Shown here piece after piece: positions 41,625 through 48,522 of a stretch of 48,522 nt of DNA. The notes beneath the pieces are model-generated. The model had not been told where the DNA came from. It saw only the letters and a list, made by a program, of their open reading frames with translations, and made no database searches. Position numbers and translations under genes: made by a program. How positions within the stretch are numbered: position 1 is the stretch's first letter; each line of letters starts with the position of its first letter. Source of the DNA: an uncultured Clostridia bacterium (lineage in GTDB: Bacteria; Bacillota; Clostridia; Christensenellales; UBA1242); contig CAKVMJ010000007.1 in NCBI GenBank assembly GCA_934772445.1, positions 1-48,522 on the forward strand. The letters are read 5' to 3'.

Positions 41625-42153
41625 TGATTGCTTATTTTGATTTTATATATTTTTATTATATAATATTTTATGCTTAAAGATATTTAAGAATATCTATGAG
41701 TGTAAAATATTATTTTTAATTTAATATCATTTACTAATAATATTTCAATTTATACAAAATTGTTTGATTAAAAAATTACTATTTATATTATTACTTAATG
41801 AAAACATTCTAATTATGAATATATGATGGGTTAACGGAAATTTATAAATCAATATAGAAATGAATAATAAGTAGAATTTTGATATGCTAAATAATTATTA
41901 GTAAAACATCATTTAATTAGGTGTTTCATTGGAAAGAATTTTTGTTTATTTGGTTGTGAAAGAATTTGATGGACTAATATAAGTTGATAGTATGGCGATT
42001 GTGTAGTAATTAAAAATGGTGTAATTTGTTACAAAAATAAATTATTTATAGTATGTATAAATATACATTATAAATGAATACTATACATAAAAATCTGCTA
42101 AAAGTTTATTAAAATTATAATAAAATTTATAAATATACATTTTAAAAGGAAAA
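41625..42153. other. Gene-free AT-rich stretch between mnmG and rsmG
   Basis: No coding frame with a ribosome site is seen. A small perfect hairpin AGATATT-TAAG-AATATCT lies near 41678-41695. AAACA/TGTTT arms occur near 41907-41930, and the segment AAATATACATT is repeated near 42059 and 42131. None has a convincing T tract or promoter, so no function is assigned. Confidence 0.45.
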
Positions 42154-42162
42154 TTGTGGGAA

Positions 42163-42864
42163 ATGAATTTTAGAGAAAAATTTAAAAATGCGTTTAAAAA
42201 ATTTGATATAGAGGTATCTGAAGAGGCTGTAGATAAATTTGAAAAATTTTATAATATGCTTATTTTAGAAAATGAAAAATATAATCTAACTGCTATAACT
42301 GAAGAAGATGATGTTATAATTAAGCATTTTTTAGATAGTGTTTTGCCGATAGCCAAAATTCCTGAGAATGTAAGAATTTTGGATATTGGAAGCGGTGCTG
42401 GTTTTCCAGCTGTGCCTTTGGCTATCTTGAGAGATGATTTAAATATAACAGCGTTAGATGGAGTTAATAAGAAAGTAAGCTTTATTAATATGGTTGGCAG
42501 AGCTGTGGGACTTAAAAATTTATCTGTGGTACATTTTAGAGCAGAGGACTATGCGAAAGAGAATAGAGAGAGTTTTGACTGTGTGGTATCAAGAGCAGTG
42601 GCTGGATTGCCAACTTTACTTGAATATTGCTTACCATTTGTAAAGGAAAACGGATTAGTCGTGTGTTATAAAGGTTCTAGCCTTAATGAAGAACTTGAGA
42701 GTTCAGATAAAGCCTTAAGAGAGTTGGGTGGAAAAATTGAAGAAGTTTTAAACTTTGACTTATACGGAATGGAAAGAAATATTTTGCTGGTTAGAAAAGT
42801 TGGTAAAACTCCTTTAAGATATCCTAGAAATCAAAACAAACCTAGATTATCTCCAATCTGTTAA
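42163..42864 (+). CDS. rsmG: 16S rRNA (guanine-N7) methyltransferase RsmG
   Basis: 233 residues from the ATG at 42163. An in-frame TTG at 42154 is only three bases from AAAGGA, so it is less likely, though spacing to the ATG (12) is long. RsmG (GidB) methylates G527 of 16S rRNA. SAM-binding motif I ILDIGSGAGFPAVPLAI (about 72-88), motif VSRAVAGLPTLLEYCLPF, and the C-terminal KTPLRYPRNQNKP ending are characteristic. It commonly sits between mnmG and the parAB genes, as here. Confidence 0.95.
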   Translation: MNFREKFKNAFKKFDIEVSEEAVDKFEKFYNMLILENEKYNLTAITEEDDVIIKHFLDSVLPIAKIPENVRILDIGSGAGFPAVPLAILRDDLNITALDGVNKKVSFINMVGRAVGLKNLSVVHFRAEDYAKENRESFDCVVSRAVAGLPTLLEYCLPFVKENGLVVCYKGSSLNEELESSDKALRELGGKIEEVLNFDLYGMERNILLVRKVGKTPLRYPRNQNKPRLSPIC

Positions 42865-42976
42865 AATTGTGATTGATTTTTATACCAAGATTATTTATTA
42901 ATGATTTTAATTATTATGCCTTAAGCTAAAATTATTTTATTAAGTTTTAAATATTATTTTAAAATACTTTATAATT

Positions 42977-43044
42977 GAATTTGTTTTTAATACTTAGCTT
43001 GAAATAATTTGAATTTGTTTTTAATACTTAGCTTGAAATAATTT
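42977..43044. repeat. 34-bp tandem duplication
   Basis: Two exact 34-base copies (42977-43010 and 43011-43044), each starting GAATTTGTTTTTAATACTTAG, and the start of a third. Probably slippage or a recent duplication in non-coding DNA. Confidence 0.85.
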
Positions 43045-43056
43045 GAATATATTTTT

Positions 43057-43102
43057 AAAAATAAGAACTGTTGCATTTGTTTGGGTGGTTCTTATTTTTA
43101 TT
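43057..43102 (+). terminator. Terminator, probably of rsmG
   Basis: Twelve-pair perfect stem AAAAATAAGAAC (43057-43068) and GTTCTTATTTTT (43088-43099), with a 19-base loop. The small frame around 43043-43252 spans it and is not considered a gene. Confidence 0.75.
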
Positions 43103-43508
43103 GATATAAATTATAAAATCATAAAAATATATCTAATTAATATCATTTTTATTAAATTTTTAACATTTTCATTAAACTTTTTATGTTTTTACATAATATT
43201 TAATAATTATTCTGACTTTTGTTTAATTTTAATAGTTTTAATTAATTTATAAATGGTTTAGTTAACATTATATATTTGTGTTATTTATCACGCTTATATA
43301 TTATAATGTTAATACTTTTATATATTTATTATATATATTATATAGTTACTTTGATTTATTTTTCCAAATATTTTATATTATTCTTTATTCAATATTGATT
43401 TTTAAGTATAAACATTTAAATCAACTATAATTAATTGATTTAAGATTAATTTTATATATTTAATTATTTTTATCATTTTACAAGTATATTATTTATTTTT
43501 ACACAAAA

Positions 43509-43524
43509 TGTTTCACGTGAAACA
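43509..43524. promoter_or_regulatory. parS: parS site 1
   Basis: TGTTTCACGTGAAACA, a perfect 16-bp palindrome and the known ParB (Spo0J) binding site. It is the first of five identical copies in the gene-free region 42865-44482. Confidence 0.97.
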
Positions 43525-43615
43525 TTTTGAAGATAATATCAATCAAATTATTAATTAAATGTAAATATTGATTAATTTTAATAATTTTTTTAATTATATT
43601 CAAATCATATAATAA

Positions 43616-43631
43616 TGTTTCACGTGAAACA
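43616..43631. promoter_or_regulatory. parS: parS site 2
   Basis: Identical 16-bp parS palindrome, 107 bases after site 1. Confidence 0.97.
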
Positions 43632-43749
43632 TTACTCAGAATAATTTATTAATTGTGTAAGAATTCAATAATCATCCTATAGATATTTAAAATTATTTAA
43701 TGTATGGTTTAATGTTGATATATTTTAATGATATTTTAAATAATTGCAA

Positions 43750-43765
43750 TGTTTCACGTGAAACA
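43750..43765. promoter_or_regulatory. parS: parS site 3
   Basis: Identical 16-bp parS palindrome, 134 bases after site 2. Confidence 0.97.
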
Positions 43766-44067
43766 TTGCTTTTTAATTTAGATTAGATATTCGTTAATTA
43801 AGTATATGATATCCTTAGATAAATCATTTATAAAATAAATTTTATCATTTAAAAAAGTAATCTGGTGTATCTATGAATCAAATGTATTTAAATTAAAAAT
43901 AAGTTATTCTTTTATATTAAATATTGAAAGATTGTAAATAAATTGATTAAATGGTTAAATAACTAAATAAAAAACAATTAAATAAACACAATATAGAGAT
44001 AATCAACCAGTTAAAAGAAATTTATAAACTATTATTTTAAACTTGCTTTAATATTAAAAAATAAAAA

Positions 44068-44083
44068 TGTTTCACGTGAAACA
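44068..44083. promoter_or_regulatory. parS: parS site 4
   Basis: Identical 16-bp parS palindrome, 318 bases after site 3. Confidence 0.97.
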
Positions 44084-44233
44084 TTTTGTTAAACAAATGT
44101 AAAAATGTATAAATTTATCAATATAATATCGTTTATAGAATAAAACAATAAAAAATCCGCATATATTATTAAAATTGATTGAATTTTATTAGAATTAGAA
44201 TAAATAAAAAATAATTATTAAATTATCTATAAA

Positions 44234-44249
44234 TGTTTCACGTGAAACA
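44234..44249. promoter_or_regulatory. parS: parS site 5
   Basis: Identical 16-bp parS palindrome, 166 bases after site 4 and about 230 bases before parA. Confidence 0.97.
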
Positions 44250-44421
44250 TTTGCAATATGTTACACAACTATAATTAAAATAAGTATATTGTAAAGATAA
44301 TAAATTATTTAGAATATATTAATTTTTATGAAGAATCAGCAAAAATTAATGAAAAAGCGTTAAAATTGCATCAAAAATAGTAATTTTTATATAAACTCGT
44401 TAAAAACTATATTATTCTATT

Positions 44422-44449
44422 TTGGTTTTTAAAATTAATTTGCTATAAT
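44422..44449 (+). promoter_or_regulatory. parA-parB promoter
   Basis: TTGGTT (44422-44427), 16 bases, TATAAT (44444-44449), followed by AAGGAGAG before the parA ATG. Confidence 0.6.
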
Positions 44450-44482
44450 TCAAGTAATTAAAATTAGGACAAGGAGAGAAAG

Positions 44483-45259
44483 ATGGGAAAAGTAATAGCT
44501 TATATAAATCAAAAAGGTGGAGTAGGAAAAACCACAACTTGTGTTAATATGGCAAGTTTCCTTGCGGATAAAGGATATAATGTACTTGTTGTTGATATAG
44601 ACCCTCAAGGAAATGCCAGCTCAAGCTTTGGTTATTCAAGAGAACAAAAAAATAAAACATTTTATAATATAATTGTGGAAGACTGTACTATTCAAGATAC
44701 AATTTTACATACAAAAGTTGAAAAACTTGATTTAATACCTAGCGATGTTGAACTTGCAGGTGCTGAAATCGAGTTAGTTCAGATGCCTAAAAGAGAAAGT
44801 GTTTTGAAAAACTATTTAGGAATGGTTAAAGATAACTATGATTTTATCTGCATAGATTGTCCTCCATCTCTAGGTCTTTTAACTGTAAATGCTTTAACGG
44901 CTTGTGATAGCGTGTTAATTCCTATTCAATGCCATTATTTTGCACTTGAAGGCTTAAGTCAGCTTATGTACACCGTAAAATTAGTTAAAAAACACCTAAA
45001 TGAAGCAATAACTGTTGAAGGTGTTGTTCTAACTATGAAAGATTCAAGAAGCAACCTTGAAGTTTCGGTTTCTAACGATGTTAAGAAATATTTTGGCTCA
45101 AAAGTATATGAAACCATTATTCCTAGAAATGTAAGATTGGCTGAAGCGCCAAGTTATGGCGAAACTATCTTAACTTACGATCCAAAAAGTTCTGGTGCGG
45201 TTGCTTATAAAAAGCTTACTGAAGAATTTTTAAGACGACAAGTTAATAAAAATGGTTAA
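44483..45259 (+). CDS. parA: Chromosome partitioning ATPase ParA (Soj)
   Basis: 258 residues. The deviant Walker A KGGVGKTT (about 11-18) marks a ParA/MinD-type ATPase; DIDPQGN and IDCPPSLGLL follow. ParA forms ATP-dependent dimers on DNA that pull ParB-parS complexes apart; in Bacillus, Soj also regulates DnaA. Length is the chromosomal Soj type, without the N-terminal HTH of plasmid ParA. A strong ribosome site AAGGAGAG precedes the ATG. parB follows 42 bases later and five parS sites lie directly upstream. Confidence 0.97.
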   Translation: MGKVIAYINQKGGVGKTTTCVNMASFLADKGYNVLVVDIDPQGNASSSFGYSREQKNKTFYNIIVEDCTIQDTILHTKVEKLDLIPSDVELAGAEIELVQMPKRESVLKNYLGMVKDNYDFICIDCPPSLGLLTVNALTACDSVLIPIQCHYFALEGLSQLMYTVKLVKKHLNEAITVEGVVLTMKDSRSNLEVSVSNDVKKYFGSKVYETIIPRNVRLAEAPSYGETILTYDPKSSGAVAYKKLTEEFLRRQVNKNG

Positions 45260-45301
45260 TGTTAAATAAATATATATTTATTAATGAAAAAGGAGAAAAT
45301 T

Positions 45302-46192
45302 ATGGCTGAAAAACAAAGATTGGGTAAGGGACTAGGTTCATTATTAGGAATTTTGGAGCGAGAAGATGAGTCTGTTGCGGTAGATAAACAAGAGCGAGAT
45401 ATGGTTGGAAATGCTGGAGTTATTGACATAAATATGTCACTTATTGACAATAACCCCAAACAACCACGCAAAAACTTTGATACTGTTGCATTGAATGAAT
45501 TAGCACAAAGCATAAAACAATATGGCGTTATACAACCAATTATCGTTGTAAAGAAAGGCGAACGCTATATGATTGTTGCGGGTGAAAGAAGATTTAGAGC
45601 TGGTAAAATTGCGGGCTTGAAAACAATTCCTGCAGTAGTTAGAGATTACACGCCAAATGAAATTAAAGAAATTGCACTTTTGGAGAATATTCAAAGAGAA
45701 GATTTGAATCCAATTGAATGTGCAAAGGCTTTAAAGCAATTATTAGATGATTATGGCTGGACTCAAGAAGTGTTGGCTGACAAATTGGGTAAATCAAGAC
45801 CAAGTATTGCTAATACATTAAGATTGTTGCAATTATCACCTGAAGTTGTGGATATGGTTGAAGCAGGAAAATTGAGTGCCGGTCACGCAAGAAGTTTGGT
45901 TGTGGTTCAAGACCCAGAAGTTCAATTGAAACTAGCAAAATTAGCTGTTACAAAAAGGGTTACAGTTAGAGATTTGGAAAAAGCGGTTAAAGATTCACAA
46001 AAACCAGCAAAATCTAAATCATTTAATCCTTTTGAAAAAACAATTGAAATGCAAGAATTTATTTCTTTAATGGAAAGAAAGTTTCAAACAAAGGTTGATA
46101 TTAAAGGTACAGAGAAAAAAGGTAAAATTTTAATTGATTATGTATCTAAAGAAGATTTGGATAGAATCTATGATTTAATTAATAAACTATAA
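45302..46192 (+). CDS. parB: Chromosome partitioning protein ParB (Spo0J)
   Basis: 296 residues from the ATG at 45302; the in-frame ATG at 45284 overlaps the AAAGGAG ribosome site and is rejected. ParB binds parS, spreads along DNA as a CTP-dependent clamp and loads SMC. The N-terminal KGLGSLLG segment contacts ParA, the CTPase/ParB box has GERRFRAGK and ENIQREDLNPIECAKAL, and the HTH is SRPSIANTLRLLQL. The C-terminal dimerisation segment is present. Together with the five parS sites upstream, the partition system is complete. Confidence 0.97.
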   Translation: MAEKQRLGKGLGSLLGILEREDESVAVDKQERDMVGNAGVIDINMSLIDNNPKQPRKNFDTVALNELAQSIKQYGVIQPIIVVKKGERYMIVAGERRFRAGKIAGLKTIPAVVRDYTPNEIKEIALLENIQREDLNPIECAKALKQLLDDYGWTQEVLADKLGKSRPSIANTLRLLQLSPEVVDMVEAGKLSAGHARSLVVVQDPEVQLKLAKLAVTKRVTVRDLEKAVKDSQKPAKSKSFNPFEKTIEMQEFISLMERKFQTKVDIKGTEKKGKILIDYVSKEDLDRIYDLINKL

Positions 46193-46202
46193 CCTAAAAT
46201 TT

Positions 46203-46225
46203 AACACCTGATAAAATCAGATGTT
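46203..46225 (+). terminator. parB terminator
   Basis: AACACCTGAT (46203-46212) pairs with ATCAGATGTT (46216-46225) with one mismatch, followed by TT. The T tract is short. Confidence 0.55.
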
Positions 46226-46263
46226 TTGGCTAAAAAGTAAAATATAATCCATTATAAATAAAA

Positions 46264-46306
46264 AGAGATTTGTTTCGTTTAATTAAAAATGAAATAAGTC
46301 TTTTTT
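46264..46306 (+). terminator. Second terminator after parB
   Basis: AGATTTGTTTC and GAAATAAGTCT pair with two G-U pairs across a 14-base loop, followed by TTTTTT. Confidence 0.65.
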
Positions 46307-46594
46307 GTTATAACGATAAACTTGTTGTATTATTAAACAGTTTATTATTTTATAAATTACCTAAAAATTATTGTATTCTTATTAAACCCAAGTTAAAGAA
46401 ATTTAATAATTAAAACAATATAAAAAGCATTTATTTTTAGAATTAGAAATCTTACAGTTTTTATAAATATAATGTTAATAAATTTTCTAATATTCTAGAT
46501 AGAATTACTTATTTTTTAAATCAAACAATTAAAGATTGGAATAATAGAATTGGAGCAATATCGGACATATTTTTTATGTGTATAAATAGTATAG

Positions 46595-46677
46595 TTATCC
46601 ACAATTTATGTGGATTTGTTTATAATTTATATAATTTTTGTCAGAAAGTTTTTAGCTTATGACAAAAATGTGGATAT
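46595..46677. other. DnaA-box cluster with inverted repeat
   Basis: Perfect DnaA box TTATCCACA (46595-46603), relaxed boxes TGTGGATTT (46609-46617) and TGTGGATAT (46669-46677), and between them a perfect 10-bp inverted repeat ATTTTTGTCA (46634-46643) and TGACAAAAAT (46660-46669). The surrounding DNA from 46307 to 46740 is AT-rich and gene-free. It could be an auxiliary origin, a DnaA-titration site, or part of the control region of the gene at 46883. Confidence 0.5.
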
Positions 46678-46823
46678 TGTGTGTATATCTAAATTTTACA
46701 AAATTATAAAGTTTTCCTATATAGAATTTACAATAAATATTTAAAATAAAAATTCGCATAGTACCGATTTAATAGATTGCATAGTACTGGGTTTTACTAA
46801 GAAGTTAAATTTTAAATTACATA

Positions 46824-46852
46824 TTGATTTAAAGCAAGATAACTGGTATAAT
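46824..46852 (+). promoter_or_regulatory. Promoter of the 442-residue protein gene
   Basis: TTGATT (46824-46829), 17 bases, TATAAT (46847-46852), 31 bases before the ATG. Confidence 0.7.
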
Positions 46853-46882
46853 AAAAACATACTAAAAGGGTGAGGGATTTTT

Positions 46883-48211
46883 ATGAAATATATTTCAGGT
46901 GCTGAATTGTCGGCGTATCTTATAAATAATCCAGAAGAATATAAAAAGTATATTGCTAAGAAAAATGAGTTAAGAGAATTTGTTGGTTCTATGATTGTTG
47001 GAAATTCTAGGCCAACTGTTAGTTCACTTTGTTTTAATGGTAGTAGGCTACGATATGGTTTTAATATTGTTGTATCAGCTTCAAACGATAGCAATATTGG
47101 TTTTTTGGCGAACTCGCTTCCTTATGATAGGGTTCGTGCAATGTATTTTACAAATAGAATTTATGAAACTTTCTTAGGTGATAAATATCAAACGGTGGTT
47201 AATCGTAAGCAACGACTAAAAGATGATGGTGCAAGAAATGTAACTATTCCTAGTTTGCTTTCTATTGAAACAAGTTATCATTTATATAATTATTATAAGC
47301 AAATTCAGAAAACTATTACAGATAACCCTAGTGTATATTTTAAGTCTGCAAAAGAATTGGATACTTTTTTAAAAAATGAAAAAGCAAAATATATTATGGA
47401 TAAAAATAATAATTTTTGCTTTTCGACAAATTTAGATATTGTTTTAGAATCAAAACCAATTTTGCCAAGTTCTAAGGTTAAGAAAATGTATGATGAAAGG
47501 CAAAGTGAGAGAAATGGCAGATGTAAAACCTTGTTTGAGCCTTATGTTTTAAATGGTTTAGAATTGCAGGATTATATGGTTTCAAGAATTGGTAAGGTTT
47601 ATCCAAATGTTTCTGATAAAGATACTGCTAGAATTGAAAAACATCTTGAAAATGAAAGAAAATATTTCCTTGCTGATGATAAAAATAATGAGGTAAACGA
47701 ATTTATATCTGGAAATGTTGGCGATGTTTTAGAACGAGTTAAAGAAAAAGAAAAATTATTTGCAATGGCTAATGCATTGTCTGGTGGTTCTAAAAAGAAA
47801 AATGTGGATAATGTGAATAATTCAAATTCTGGTTTAATTGCATTATCTAGTGATATGAAGGAATATTTGGCTAGCAAGTTTGAAGGAACAGTTAATTTTC
47901 AAGCGGTTGAAGATTATATCAAAGGCTTGGAAGAAAAATCTGCAATTATTAAAAAACAAGATGAAGATTTAATTCCTTATAGGTTTGCTCAAAATTCTTC
48001 AGTGTATGAAAATGAATGTCAGTTGGATATTTTTGGCGAGATACATAAAAAAGAACCTAATAAACCAAGCACTCATAAAAAAGAAAATAAAGCCAAAAAT
48101 TCAATAAATCCAGATAATCAAGGAACGCAACTAACTTTTGATTTTGAAGAAAGACCTGCAGAGAAAAATAACATAATAATCGATGAAGATGGTCAATGCA
48201 AGTTAATGTAA
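46883..48211 (+). CDS. Unknown protein with beta-clamp-binding-like motifs
   Basis: 442 residues, with no signal or membrane segment. I do not recognise the family. The N-terminal part (about 1-190) is helical and charged, starting MKYISGAELSAYLINNPEEYKKYI. A repeated element (L)xxYLIxN / LxDYMxxxxG / MKEYLASKF recurs near residues 10, 235 and 330, suggesting internal repeats of a small helical module. The C-terminal 90 residues look disordered and Lys/Asn/Glu-rich but contain two short motifs: QLDIFGE and QLTFDFEE. The first fits the bacterial sliding-clamp-binding consensus QL(S/D)LF. With a DnaA-box cluster upstream and the clamp gene elsewhere in the window, a replication- or segregation-linked role is plausible, but inferred. 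The ribosome site is GAGGGA. Confidence 0.8.
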   Translation: MKYISGAELSAYLINNPEEYKKYIAKKNELREFVGSMIVGNSRPTVSSLCFNGSRLRYGFNIVVSASNDSNIGFLANSLPYDRVRAMYFTNRIYETFLGDKYQTVVNRKQRLKDDGARNVTIPSLLSIETSYHLYNYYKQIQKTITDNPSVYFKSAKELDTFLKNEKAKYIMDKNNNFCFSTNLDIVLESKPILPSSKVKKMYDERQSERNGRCKTLFEPYVLNGLELQDYMVSRIGKVYPNVSDKDTARIEKHLENERKYFLADDKNNEVNEFISGNVGDVLERVKEKEKLFAMANALSGGSKKKNVDNVNNSNSGLIALSSDMKEYLASKFEGTVNFQAVEDYIKGLEEKSAIIKKQDEDLIPYRFAQNSSVYENECQLDIFGEIHKKEPNKPSTHKKENKAKNSINPDNQGTQLTFDFEERPAEKNNIIIDEDGQCKLM

Positions 48212-48278
48212 AAAGTGTTGGTCTTTAAAACAAATCAAATTTTTACATCGCAAAATTAAAAATTTATTTAATTAAAAT

Positions 48279-48317
48279 ACCTTCTTTGGAAAAATTGTTT
48301 CCATAGGAGGTTTTTTA
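48279..48317 (+). terminator. Terminator of the 442-residue protein gene
   Basis: ACCTTC (48279-48284) with GGAGGT (48306-48311, one G-U), inner GGAAA/TTTCC arms, then six T. Confidence 0.85.
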
Positions 48318-48430
48318 TTTGGTTTGAAAGTGAAAATTTATGTTAAAAAGTTTCAAAAATAAAAATTTTAGATAAAAATTAAGAAATTATGAAAAGGTGC
48401 TTAATTTTTTGATAATTTTTAGTTTTATTA

Positions 48431-48460
48431 TTGACAATCAAGGTATTTATAATATATAAT
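48431..48460 (+). promoter_or_regulatory. Promoter at the window edge
   Basis: TTGACA (48431-48436), 18 bases, TATAAT (48455-48460). The gene it serves lies beyond the end of the window. Nothing else is seen in 48318-48522. Confidence 0.65.
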
Positions 48461-48522
48461 AACTATTGCAGTAATTATTATCTTAAATTATGAAATGAAG
48501 AAATTTAAGATTACAGCGAATT

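Noticed and set aside
43043..43252. 69-residue hydrophobic plus-strand frame after rsmG
   Set aside because: It spans a strong terminator hairpin (43057-43099), lacks a Shine-Dalgarno, and its Ile/Phe/Leu composition is what AT-rich non-coding DNA gives by chance.

Overview
The window is AT-rich bacterial chromosome DNA carrying the replication-origin neighbourhood of a low-GC Gram-positive bacterium. It looks like an uncultured, gut-type Clostridia or related Firmicutes lineage. The evidence is strong purine-rich ribosome binding sites, sigma-A type promoters (TTGACA/TATAAT), many U-tract terminators, lipoproteins with InlB-type repeats, a type II-A CRISPR system, consensus parS sites and a Pol I without proofreading residues. 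Genes end in TAA, TAG and TGA, so the standard code applies. I cannot name the species.

Layout. 1-1100: the end of an integrated element, a 3' fragment of a tRNA-Thr(GGT) gene that looks like an attachment site, and a frameshifted gene remnant. 1126-1908: a small lipoprotein. 2263-9105: a complete type II-A CRISPR-Cas locus on the minus strand (cas9, cas1, cas2, csn2, leader with ATTTGAG anchor, 7 repeats and 6 spacers), with tracrRNA divergent from cas9. 9314-14770: a gene for an 1818-residue surface lipoprotein. 15208-21914: leuS, a predicted 6S-like RNA, an unknown gene and polA. 22170-22345: a second predicted non-coding RNA. 22834-26006: dnaN, dnaA and a small gene on the minus strand, with DnaA boxes and an unwinding-like element in the dnaA-dnaN spacer. 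26748-35468: recF, an unknown gene, a broken toxin module with four tandem immunity-like paralogues, gyrB and gyrA on the plus strand. 35582-37049: paired XRE regulators facing a small SLOG-like gene across a palindromic operator, and an unknown gene. 37286-46192: a DUF3419-like enzyme, mnmE, mnmG, rsmG, a 1.6 kb gene-free region with five parS sites, parA and parB. 46193-48522: a DnaA-box cluster and an unknown 442-residue protein with beta-clamp-binding-like motifs.

How it fits together. DnaA, DnaN, RecF, GyrB, GyrA, ParA and ParB with parS form the usual initiation, replication and segregation set. dnaA-dnaN point left and recF-gyrBA point right, so the usual dnaA-dnaN-recF-gyrB order is split by an inversion.

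Signals I consider least explained: (1) an interspersed family of tandem hairpin repeats (about 27 bp inside an 81 bp higher-order period) at three gene edges, with compensatory stem changes; (2) the toxin/immunity array whose members share an almost constant 3' end but diverge elsewhere; (3) two promoter-driven structured RNAs with no gene; (4) the tracrRNA promoter embedded in the cas9 start region.
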